From Phycisphaerae bacterium (GTDB lineage Bacteria; Planctomycetota; Phycisphaerae; Phycisphaerales; SM1A02), in contig JAEUIT010000031.1 in NCBI GenBank assembly GCA_016795035.1, forward strand, positions 99,903-163,902: a DNA stretch of 64,000 nt, read 5' to 3'. The stretch's first letter is position 1, and every line of letters starts with the position of its first letter. The notes below the pieces were generated by a model. That model worked only from the letters and a program-made list of their open reading frames with translations, was not told the origin of the DNA and did not search any database. Positions 53,641 through 61,773 of the stretch are shown here, piece after piece. A program made the position numbers and the translations under genes.

Positions 53641-53646
53641 AGCGTA
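53641..53646 (-). promoter_or_regulatory. -10 box TACGCT of DUF1080 gene
   Basis: TACGCT lies 6 nt before the ATG at 53634, with a locally A/T-rich stretch (GCAAATT) just upstream. Confidence 0.4.
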
Positions 53647-53744
53647 GACGGCAGCGGCCAATTTGCACGAAATCACGGCGGGTCGCGCCCCAACGAGCGG
53701 TAGCATCCGGCGGTGGGCTGCGAGCAGTCGCTCGGGAGGTTGAT

Positions 53745-54584
53745 ATGCCGCTCCGAACCGTTCCAGTCGCGCCGGGGATGTTCTGCTGGTTCGAACTCAC
53801 CACCCGCGACGTGCCCAACGGATCCGTCTTCTATCGAGAGGTGCTGAGCGCCGCCGCTGCGGACGCAGAGGCGGCGACGCAGGGCGTGCCGCTCGGCCAC
53901 GCCGACGCGACCGGTCGTCCGATCCGCGAGTACATCCTCTTCAACGTTGCAGGCCACGCCGTCGCCGGCCTGAATCCGATGGATGACGCGTTCCCGTCTG
54001 ACGCCGCGTCGCACTGGCTGCCCTACATCGCGGTCGAGGACGTCGACGGCGTGTGCACCCGCGTGCAGAGCTTGGGCGGATGCGTTTCGTGCGGCCCGTC
54101 CGACATCGCGATCGGCCGCTTCGCCGTCGTGCGCGATCCGACCGGCGGCGTGTTCGCGCTCTTCTGCCCACGGCCGGGCGCGACCGACGGCACCAGTCCC
54201 GTGGGCCCCGGCGCCTTCGTATGGTGCGAGCTGGTCACGCGCGACGTGGCCGTCGCCAGTGAGTTCTACGCGAAACTCCTGGGATGGACGCCGCAATTCT
54301 GCCGCCTCGGCGCCACGAGCTACATCGAGATGAAGGCGGGCGCGCGTCCCGTCGCGAGCGTCTTCGAGGCCTGCGCCGACGAGGACCGCTCCCCCGCCCA
54401 CTGGTGCCCGTACCTGTGCGTCGCCGACATCGAGCGAGCGCTGGCCGCCGCGGTTCGGCATGGCGGGCAAAAGCTCTGCGAACCGATGACACTGCCCGGT
54501 GACGGCCCCGCGTCCGGCCGCTATGCCGGCGTCACCGACCCGACCGGCGCGCACGTCGCGCTCATCGAACTCAAACACTCGTGA
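53745..54584 (+). CDS. Two-domain VOC (glyoxalase-like) protein
   Basis: The 279-residue protein contains two VOC/glyoxalase repeats, each beginning with F-x-W-x-E-L-x-T-R-D-V (residues 14-24 and about 161-171) and ending with DPTGGVFALF or DPTGAHVALIEL. The half-domains pair to form a metal-binding pocket; bacterial members act on small electrophiles or are resistance proteins. GGGAGGT lies 6 nt before the ATG, so this gene is leadered. It overlaps the next gene by GTGA. Confidence 0.85.
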   Translation: MPLRTVPVAPGMFCWFELTTRDVPNGSVFYREVLSAAAADAEAATQGVPLGHADATGRPIREYILFNVAGHAVAGLNPMDDAFPSDAASHWLPYIAVEDVDGVCTRVQSLGGCVSCGPSDIAIGRFAVVRDPTGGVFALFCPRPGATDGTSPVGPGAFVWCELVTRDVAVASEFYAKLLGWTPQFCRLGATSYIEMKAGARPVASVFEACADEDRSPAHWCPYLCVADIERALAAAVRHGGQKLCEPMTLPGDGPASGRYAGVTDPTGAHVALIELKHS

Positions 54585-55801
54585 CACTTCCGCATCTCAT
54601 CGTTGCAGCCATTGCCGCGTCTCTCGCCGTTGCAGCCGCCCCCGGCGCCGCCCGAACCGACGACCCGCCCGCAAAGACCGTCCCGACCGACGATCGCGGC
54701 CCGACCCCCTCGCCGACGCCGTCGGAGGCCACGCTTCGCCGCTTCTTCGAGCCCCTCAACTCGGCGCTCACCGACGCGATCGAGCGATTCGACCGCGACC
54801 CCGGACTTCCCGAAAGCTCGTGGAACCCGTTCGAGGAGACGAAGAAGTCGAACGCCGAGCGGTTGAACGCCATCCTCGACGAGTGCGCCAATCTCCTCGC
54901 CGACGGCGAGACGATCGACGTGCGGCGCCGCATTCGCGCGCTCGAGTCGGAGCGCACGCAGCTCGTCGAGAGCGTGCGCGTCTCCTACGAGAAGCAGACG
55001 GCGGCGCGGCCGAAGTCGGAGCGCGAGTGGTACGAGCTCTTCGGCAAGTCGAAGGAGGACTGGGAGTCGTCCATCGCCAAGGCCGAGGCGCGACAGGCTG
55101 CGATCGACGAGGAGATCGCGTCGCTCCGCTCCGCGTTCGCGGCGAACCTCCGGCGGCTCGGACTCGAAGTCGGCAGCGACGGCGGCGACTCGCTCTTGGC
55201 GACGGTCGCGGGCGACCGCTTCGTCGACATGGTGCAGGCGTTCGACAACGTGCGCCTCGTCACCGAGCAGTTGCGGCACATCACCGAGCGCATGAAGGAG
55301 TCGCCGGAGACGGCGAAGCGCTACTACGGCATGTACGTCCTGCTCGTGCGCACGATGGACCGCATCCAGGACGCGTTCGTCGAGACGATCGAGACGGCCG
55401 TCTTGCCCGAAATCGAGCGCTACGGCAAGGAGGCGACCGAGACGGAGCGGCAGGCGTCGGCGCTCCTGAAGACCGCCGATGACGCGAGCCGCACGGTTCT
55501 CGAGAAGAATATCGCGGCGTGTCGGCTGGCGCAGGAGGCGGTGGCGAACTATCGCGCGTACCTCGCCGCGCAGGTTTCCAAGGTGCGCGACCAGAACCGA
55601 TCCGTCGAGAGCCGGCTCAAGGTCGCCGAGAACACGTACCGCACGATGGCGCTCAGCGTGGGCATCGCGGAGCTGATTCGCCAAGGCGAGGTCGACCTTC
55701 GCGCGGTGATGACGATGGAATTGCCCCAACTTCGCGGATTCGAGAACGCGGCGCTCCGTGAGCAGTATCAACGGCTGAACGAACGCTTACGAGCCAAGTG
55801 A
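54581..55801 (+). CDS. Secreted coiled-coil protein of unknown function
   Basis: GTG at 54581 overlaps the VOC stop. A short signal peptide (LIVAAIAASLAVAAAPGAA) carries two copies of the CGTTGCAG motif within 34 bp. The mature 380 residues are highly charged and helical with long coiled coils (IRALESERTQLVESVRVSYEKQ, KAEARQAAIDEEIASLRSAF, RQASALLKTADDASRTVLEK). I recognise no family. It is probably a periplasmic structural or scaffold protein. Confidence 0.65.
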   Translation: MTLPHLIVAAIAASLAVAAAPGAARTDDPPAKTVPTDDRGPTPSPTPSEATLRRFFEPLNSALTDAIERFDRDPGLPESSWNPFEETKKSNAERLNAILDECANLLADGETIDVRRRIRALESERTQLVESVRVSYEKQTAARPKSEREWYELFGKSKEDWESSIAKAEARQAAIDEEIASLRSAFAANLRRLGLEVGSDGGDSLLATVAGDRFVDMVQAFDNVRLVTEQLRHITERMKESPETAKRYYGMYVLLVRTMDRIQDAFVETIETAVLPEIERYGKEATETERQASALLKTADDASRTVLEKNIAACRLAQEAVANYRAYLAAQVSKVRDQNRSVESRLKVAENTYRTMALSVGIAELIRQGEVDLRAVMTMELPQLRGFENAALREQYQRLNERLRAK

Positions 55802-55813
55802 CTTCACGCCTCG

Positions 55814-56644
55814 ATGTCGACGCCGGCGCCGACCATCTCCACGCTCCGTTGCCGCGGCTGCGAGTATGACCTCATCGGTCGCACGAGCGGTGCGTGCCCA
55901 GAGTGCGGCGCCCCCGTCGCGCCGGCCATCGCGCATGCAAGATGGTGGACCGTCGACCGACTCGACTCGCTCCGCGCCGCACTGTGGTTCGTGCTCGTCG
56001 CCCTGCTGTGGCCATTCGGCGCGCTCTTCCTTCTCTTCATCCTCGCGTTCCTCGAAGTCAGGGAGGAGCTCGCATTCAAGGCGCTCATCTGCATCGCTCT
56101 CGTCACGGAACTCGCGCTCTGGTCAGGATCGCTTGCGATGTGCGCTCGAGCGATCGCTCCGCGCGGATCGGCGATGCCTGCGCTCGCCGGGGCGATGATT
56201 GCCGTCTATGTCCTCTCGGGGCTCGCGATACTCCACATGATCGTGACGGAGCCGAATCGGCCGACCACGCTTCACGCCGTGTCCATCCTGACGTTCGCGA
56301 TCAGCTGGTATGGCGTCGTTGCGTGGTGCGGAGGCTGCACCATCTTGGCGCTTGCCGCGCATCGACCGTCACGCATCGCAGCGCGGGCGACGCTCTACAT
56401 CCTGTTGCCGATCGCCGGACTGCTCTGGATCACGGCGGCGCTGCACATGGTTGCGGCCAGTGTCTGGGGGTTCACGCCCGTCCCCGACAAGTACGCCATC
56501 GCGCATGTCCTCGGCACGATCGGCGTTGCGGTGTGCAGTTCGATCTTCCTCGCCGTGGTGATCGTTCGATTGATGCGTTTCATTCCCCGAGGATCCGCGC
56601 CGCTTCCCGCGGCGACGCCGCCGACGTCGTTCGAAACACGATGA
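55814..56644 (+). CDS. Zinc-ribbon polytopic membrane protein
   Basis: The N-terminus is a zinc ribbon (LRCRGCEYDLIGRTSGACPECGAPV, residues 11-35), followed by about six membrane helices. The ribbon matches that of the protein at 40969, so both belong to one lineage-typical family of unknown function. The 3' end overlaps the convergent erythromycin-esterase-like gene by 65 bp, so one of the two C-termini may be shorter in reality. Confidence 0.72.
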   Translation: MSTPAPTISTLRCRGCEYDLIGRTSGACPECGAPVAPAIAHARWWTVDRLDSLRAALWFVLVALLWPFGALFLLFILAFLEVREELAFKALICIALVTELALWSGSLAMCARAIAPRGSAMPALAGAMIAVYVLSGLAILHMIVTEPNRPTTLHAVSILTFAISWYGVVAWCGGCTILALAAHRPSRIAARATLYILLPIAGLLWITAALHMVAASVWGFTPVPDKYAIAHVLGTIGVAVCSSIFLAVVIVRLMRFIPRGSAPLPAATPPTSFETR

Positions 56645-57833
56645 TCGCGTCGAAGGCTTCGCGAGGCGCCGTCGCCGGCTGCAACGCGGACATGTCTTCC
56701 GCCCGGATGTTGTAGCCGCCGAACACGCGACAGCCGCGTGCCACGTCGGGCCAGGCGGGCGGCGTCGCGCGCGGGATCGCCCGCATGTCGACGAAGGTGT
56801 CGGCGAGGCCGAGCGACAGGAGCTCACGCTCCAGCGAGCCCTCCGCCGCGGGCCCGACCGTGTAGCGCCGAAAACCCCAGGCGCCGTCGGCGCCTCGGTC
56901 GAGCGCCTGGAACGCGCCCGAATCGAAGAGGAACCCGACAGCCGCGTACGACGACCCGAGCGCTTCGCCGAGGTGTCCGCCTGCCGCCAGCTCCGGCGAC
57001 GCGAGAGAGGCAAGCGGCGATCGCTTGATGTGCTCGTTGTGCGCCCAGAAGACCGCCGATTCGCCGGGCGCGAGTTGGGCGAGAAGCATCTCCGCCATCG
57101 CTCGGTCACGCGATCCGGCCGAGCGGAACATCTCGCAGCCCAATCGCAACTCCTTCGCGCGGAGGATCGCCTCTGCCTGCAACGCGGAGTTCGGAAAGGA
57201 CGACGCCGCGACCTCCGCCTCGACCTCGGCGACGCCGGCGGCGACCGCCTCGTACGCGGAAGGGTCGCCACGCCAGAGCGCGTCGACCGCGGCCGGCAGC
57301 GCATCCGCAAGGCCGCGCGCGTGCGCCGCGAGCGATGGGTTCGAATCGCGCACGAGCTCGGCGAGCCGTCGTGCGGCGGCCTCGGGATCCTGAACGTCGA
57401 CGCCGATGAACCGCACGCGATCGGCCGGTGCCGCCGCGGCGTTCCATGCACGCAGGTCTTCGAGAAGGGCCGCGTTCTCCTCGACGGCCCAGATCAGCAT
57501 CCCGAGTCCGCGGAGCGCGGCACGAGCGTCGCCGGTGCGGCCCGACACGTAGTCGTCGGTCGCGCGCGCGAGTGACGCGCTCGCCTCATAGGCGACGACG
57601 CGCACGCCGCATTCGCGCACCAACGCCATCGTGATGCGCTGCTTCCACTCGAAGCTCTCATGCTGGCCGTGCGTCGCTTCGCCGAGGCCGACGACTCGCG
57701 CCTCCGAGACCGCCGCCGCGATGCGCGACGGCGCTCGCGGGTCGTCGAGCCGGATAGGCTCGGTGGCGCGAGGGACGCATCCGGCTGCAACGACGAGCAC
57801 CGCTGCGAGCGTCGCCTGCCACGCCGCCTTCAC
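56580..57833 (-). CDS. Erythromycin esterase-like lipoprotein
   Basis: A lipobox (LVVAAGC, Cys about 19) marks a lipoprotein. The rest is an erythromycin esterase family domain: GLGEATHGQHE (49-59) with the metal/catalytic Glu and His, VRFIGVDVQD, FWAHNEHIKR and GGHLGEALG. Family members (EreA/EreB, succinoglycan-related proteins) open macrolide rings or have other hydrolytic roles; substrate cannot be inferred. GTG at 57833 overlaps the upstream VKOR-fusion stop, so they are coupled. Confidence 0.85.
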   Translation of the reverse strand: MKAAWQATLAAVLVVAAGCVPRATEPIRLDDPRAPSRIAAAVSEARVVGLGEATHGQHESFEWKQRITMALVRECGVRVVAYEASASLARATDDYVSGRTGDARAALRGLGMLIWAVEENAALLEDLRAWNAAAAPADRVRFIGVDVQDPEAAARRLAELVRDSNPSLAAHARGLADALPAAVDALWRGDPSAYEAVAAGVAEVEAEVAASSFPNSALQAEAILRAKELRLGCEMFRSAGSRDRAMAEMLLAQLAPGESAVFWAHNEHIKRSPLASLASPELAAGGHLGEALGSSYAAVGFLFDSGAFQALDRGADGAWGFRRYTVGPAAEGSLERELLSLGLADTFVDMRAIPRATPPAWPDVARGCRVFGGYNIRAEDMSALQPATAPREAFDAIIVFRTTSAASPREAARILGE

Positions 57834-59647
57834 TGTCGCCTCGCTTCGTCGATGATCGCGCGGAGGACGTCGCCCGCGGGCGCGCCCGGGTGCGACCAGC
57901 GCGGAACCACGCGTCCGTCGATCACGAGCGTCGGGATCTGCACGAGCCGCGTGGCCTTCACGAGCGTCTCGGCTTCGCGACGCACCGACGCCAACGCCTC
58001 GCCCGAGGCGAACTGCGCCTGAAACGCGGAGTGGTCGAGTCCGATCGCGGCGGCCTTCTCGAGGATCGTCGTCATGTCGACATCGGGGCCGACGGCGAGA
58101 AGCGCGTTGAGCATGGCGCGGAACTTCTCGTCGCCGCCGATCGTGCCCGCCGCGACGATCGCCGCGCTCGCGAGGCACGAGCGCGCGTCGCCGCCGGTCA
58201 TGCCCGACGACGGATTGCACTCCTCGGATGCCGGGCACTGCAGCACTCGGACACGGATGCGTGCGCCGGCGTCGATGATGGACGACAGCGACGCGAGGAG
58301 CTCGCGCGAGCCCGCGATGCGCGGATCGGCCCACACGCGCACCTCGAGGTCGTCGTCGCGCGGGTCTTTCGGGGCGAGCGCGATCCGGCCTTCGGAGATC
58401 GGCCCCGCGAGCGCGTCGATGCGCGGCGACACCAGCCAGTCCTCCACGAGCTTGCGCGTCGCATCCGGCGGCGTCGCCGGGGCGCTCGCGAGGTCGGCCA
58501 CGCGCTCGACGACTCCGTCGAGCGTTCCGCCGACGACGTACCACTTCCACTCGCGGCCGTTCACGAACACCATCGGCGTGAACGTGACGCCGAGCGCGAT
58601 GGCGTCGTCGATGTCGCGCCGCACTGCGGCTTGCACGGCGCTCGACGACGCGACCTCGGCGAGACGGGCCGCGTCGAGACCGGTCGCGGAGGCGACGGCA
58701 GCGAGCGCGTCGGCGGCGGGCGTCGCCTGCAACGCGAAGAGCGCGGCATGCGCCGCCGCGAACGCGGGTGCACCGCCGAGCGTTGCGGCCGCTTCCGCGA
58801 GCGCCGCGCGTCGACAGGCATCCGGGTGCGGTGACGACGGCATCGCGCTGTTGCACTCGGCGCAGAGCGGGAAGTGCTTCACGACGACGGACGCGTCGCC
58901 GCGGGCGACGACGGCCTTCGCCATCGCCTCGACCTTGGCGCAGTCGGGACACTGATAGTCGGTGAAGAGCACCACGCGAACGCGGCCCTTCGCGTTGCCG
59001 AGCTCGCGTCCGCCCGCGAGTCGATCGGTCGTGGAGGTCGGCGCCGCAGCCGCGTCGCGCACGAACGAGGCGTCCTCGTTGGCGGCCGTCTCGGCGAGGC
59101 GCAGTCGGCGCGTCGCATCCAACCCGCCGACCAGGAGCGCGACGACCACCGCAACGGCCGCCGCCGCCGGAAGGCCGGTCCATCCCCCCGCGCTCGACGG
59201 CGCGCCGCGCCGAGGAGCGAGAAGGACCGCAAGCGCGACGACGACGCTCCCGAGGTGCGCCAAGGCGCACCACGGACAAAAGGCGCCGAGCGCGACCATG
59301 CCGATCACGAATCCGATCGAGAGCACGGCTCCGACCGACGCGACGACCGTGAGCCACGGTGCCGGCCGCGTCCGCGCGCGCAGCCAACCGATCAGGCCGA
59401 CAAGCATGAACGCAAACCACACGAGGCCGACGTACGACCACGGCGTGCCGAGCGCCGGCACCGATCCCCACGGGCCGTTCACGAGCGAACCGCAGCCGGC
59501 GTCGCCTGAACACCCGGGGAGTGCGGGCGGGGCGAGCCCGAGCTTCACGGAGGCGAGCGTTGCACTCGCCACAAGACCGAGCGCGCCACCGAGAAGCGCG
59601 ATTCGCGCCGCTCCCGGACTTGTCGTCGGTTGAAGTTCGTCTGGCAT
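57830..59647 (-). CDS. VKOR-thioredoxin fusion (disulfide-forming protein)
   Basis: Residues 10-150 are a vitamin K epoxide reductase domain with four to five helices, loop cysteines Cys46 and Cys52 and the quinone-facing CPWC (124-127). Residues 205-400 are a DsbA-type thioredoxin domain with CPDC (233-236) and cis-Pro in TFTPMVFVNG. Residues 420-600 form a second thioredoxin-like domain that keeps the cis-Pro region (VQIPTLVIDG) but has no CXXC, with only a Cys-x5-Cys nearby. The fusion would oxidise periplasmic thiols and pass electrons to quinone. A CATAAT -10 box (59660-59665) is 12 nt before the ATG. Confidence 0.87.
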   Translation of the reverse strand: MPDELQPTTSPGAARIALLGGALGLVASATLASVKLGLAPPALPGCSGDAGCGSLVNGPWGSVPALGTPWSYVGLVWFAFMLVGLIGWLRARTRPAPWLTVVASVGAVLSIGFVIGMVALGAFCPWCALAHLGSVVVALAVLLAPRRGAPSSAGGWTGLPAAAAVAVVVALLVGGLDATRRLRLAETAANEDASFVRDAAAAPTSTTDRLAGGRELGNAKGRVRVVLFTDYQCPDCAKVEAMAKAVVARGDASVVVKHFPLCAECNSAMPSSPHPDACRRAALAEAAATLGGAPAFAAAHAALFALQATPAADALAAVASATGLDAARLAEVASSSAVQAAVRRDIDDAIALGVTFTPMVFVNGREWKWYVVGGTLDGVVERVADLASAPATPPDATRKLVEDWLVSPRIDALAGPISEGRIALAPKDPRDDDLEVRVWADPRIAGSRELLASLSSIIDAGARIRVRVLQCPASEECNPSSGMTGGDARSCLASAAIVAAGTIGGDEKFRAMLNALLAVGPDVDMTTILEKAAAIGLDHSAFQAQFASGEALASVRREAETLVKATRLVQIPTLVIDGRVVPRWSHPGAPAGDVLRAIIDEARRQ

Positions 59648-60240
59648 GCGCGAACCGGGATTATGCCCCGGGCGTCGCCCGTCGTTCTCGCCGCGTCGAT
59701 GGGTCGGCGGTCTCCGCCGTCGGGTGAAGAGACGGTCGCCGGCTCCCGACGCGGGGTGTGCACCCGCACGGCGATGGCGACGGGGGTGCCGAACGCGTGG
59801 GTGACGCGTCGGTCTCGCGTTGTCGCCTGTAGGGCGACGAACGCCCCGAGGTTATGCGTCGAGGCCGGAAGACCGTGCGTCGGGATGCCCGGTTGTCGTA
59901 CGCTACGGTCGTCGTTCGAGTGCAACGCGGCGCGGGCCGAATGACTTTCGGCGCGGGCTTCGATAGCCGATGTGAGAGTCGAGGTCCGCACGGCGACCGT
60001 CCGCGTGCGGAGATCTCTCGGAAGTGCACCGGCCTCGCGAGTAGCCTCGCTAGGATCGCATCGTCGACGACGACGGCGTTCGTCGGCCGACGAACGCGTG
60101 CGGCCGATCTTCCACGTTGCACCGCATCCGTTTCTCGAGCGTCCTGCGAACTGGCCCACCTCCGAGTCGTAGCGATTCAGGCAGGCCCCGTCCTCCGCGA
60201 CACCTCAAGCGAAACCACTCCCCCGAAGGCCAGCGCCGAA
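59648..60240. other. Intergenic gap without recognisable gene
   Basis: About 590 bp. The frame of the DedA gene stays open back to 59854, but its translation is Arg-rich and unlike protein. I see no RNA gene here; it contains one TGCAACG copy (59921) and one CGTTGCA copy (60115). Confidence 0.5.
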
Positions 60241-61056
60241 GTGATCGAACTCCTCGCCGACGTCGCCCATCAGTTTGTCGTGCTCGCCCACACGGTCGCG
60301 AGCATCGTTCCGCCAGATGCCGCTTCGGCGGCGGCAACGCCGGCGACGGGCGCTAGTCCGCACGCGCCCGAGATGGCCGCGTGGTTCGAGAAGCTGCTTC
60401 CCTACGGTCCGTGGGCGATCTTCGTGATTCTCGTGCTGTCGGGCGTCGGCCTGCACGTGTCCGAGGACTTCATCCTGATTCCCGCGGGCTTCTTCGCGGC
60501 CCTCGACAAGTTGCCGCTGTGGGAGACCCTCGTCCTCGCCTACTTCGGCCTCATCATCGGCGACGCGCTTTGGGTGTGGGTCTGCCGCCGCTTCGGCACG
60601 CGACTCATTCAGACGCGTTGGTTCAAGCGCATGGTGCATCCCAAGCGCCTGCTCCAGGCCAAGCACCAGATGGAAGCGCGCGGCGCGATCGTGCTGATCC
60701 TCGCGCGGTTCATTCCCGGCACCCGAACGCCCGTCGTGACGATGGCGGGGCTCCTTCACATGCCGTGGTGGAAGTTCCTCGCCGTCGAACTCACGACGGT
60801 TGCGATCACGGTTCCGCTGCAGACGGGCATCGGCTACTTCATCGGAAAGCAGACCGGCGCCGAGTCGACGCTCGAAATCGTCGCGTGGCTTCTCGGTCTC
60901 CTCGCACTCACGGTCGCGGCCATGCTTGCGATCCACTGGATCGTGCAGGCCCGAGCCAAGCGCGGCACGACGCCCCGATCGAAGGTCTCCTGGCTCCGCA
61001 CCTTCGGCCGCGCGCGGAAGCGCACGGGCGCGCAAGCCGTGTCGCCCTCCGCGTGA
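60241..61056 (+). CDS. DedA-family membrane protein
   Basis: The core (from about residue 45) shows DedA/VTT landmarks: LSGVGLHVSEDFILIPAGFFAA, the conserved FGLIIGDALWVWVCRRFG, ARFIPGTRTPVVTMAGLLHMPWWKF and GYFIGKQTGAESTLEI, with about five membrane segments. DedA proteins act as phospholipid scramblases or flippases and support membrane homeostasis. The start is uncertain: GTG 60241 includes a hydrophobic lead, ATG 60373 (MAAWFEKLLPYG) begins at the conserved core. Confidence 0.85.
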   Translation: MIELLADVAHQFVVLAHTVASIVPPDAASAAATPATGASPHAPEMAAWFEKLLPYGPWAIFVILVLSGVGLHVSEDFILIPAGFFAALDKLPLWETLVLAYFGLIIGDALWVWVCRRFGTRLIQTRWFKRMVHPKRLLQAKHQMEARGAIVLILARFIPGTRTPVVTMAGLLHMPWWKFLAVELTTVAITVPLQTGIGYFIGKQTGAESTLEIVAWLLGLLALTVAAMLAIHWIVQARAKRGTTPRSKVSWLRTFGRARKRTGAQAVSPSA

Positions 61057-61308
61057 CAGGTCGCTTGGGCGCGTGACTCGGTGACCGTGCGCGCGAGAGA
61101 GCCCAGTCTGGATCGCACTCAGTAGGGTGTGGTCGAGAAAGATCGCTCGGTTAGGCTCGCGCGCGAAAGCCCGCACGTGACGACGCGCGCCGCCGGACGC
61201 CCGCGCGACCTTTGCACGACGTTCGCCCGGCCCCCGCGCGACCTCGGCCGCGGCATCGCCGGAAGTCACCCGGTGCGCCGCTCGTCCGGCCGCTCGTCAT
61301 GGGACCCA

Positions 61309-61340
61309 TCAGGCGGCTCGTCAGGCGGCTCGTCAGGCCG
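61309..61340. repeat. Short 12-bp tandem repeat
   Basis: Two and a half direct copies of tcaggcggctcg, preceded by the related cggccgctcgtc. Confidence 0.6.
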
Positions 61341-61668
61341 ATCATGATGGGGCGTTGCCTTGGCGTTCGCGAGACTTCCTCCCCGAGTTGTTCGCTCGCC
61401 CACAATGACCGACGGTCCTCGTCTGGACGTTGCACGCGGCCGCGGCGATGAATGGTGACGGTGAGTCGCACCGACTACGTCGCGGCGGAAACGCCGAGTC
61501 GCATGTCACCCCAAACCCCCAACGACGAGTGCGACGGGGGTTTGCTTCGCCGCCATGCAACTGCGGCATCATTTGGACGCCGTCCGCATGCGCGATCGCC
61601 ACGTCGCCCTTTCCCACTCGCTTCACCCCCAATCGCCCTCTCCCCGAACGCGATGCCCCATAGACGCG

Positions 61669-61773
61669 ATCCCCAGATCTGATCCCCCAACCCGATCCAC
61701 AAACCCGATCCCCCAAACCCGAACCCCAACCCGATCCCCCAACCCGATCCCCCAACCCGATCCCCACCCCACA
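61669..61773. repeat. 13-bp minisatellite (GATCCCCCAACCC)n
   Basis: About eight head-to-tail copies of GATCCCCCAACCC with small variants (GATCCACAAACCC, GAACCCCAACCC). Unit length is not a multiple of three and no coding frame persists, so it is a non-coding VNTR. It has no unique spacers, which rules out CRISPR. Confidence 0.85.

Noticed and set aside
59648..60240. Upstream extension of the DedA gene
   Set aside because: The frame is open but the translation is low-complexity Arg-rich and lacks a start signal; the conserved protein begins at 60241 or 60373.
61669..61773. Possible CRISPR array
   Set aside because: Units are contiguous 13-mers with no unique spacers, and no cas gene is in the window.
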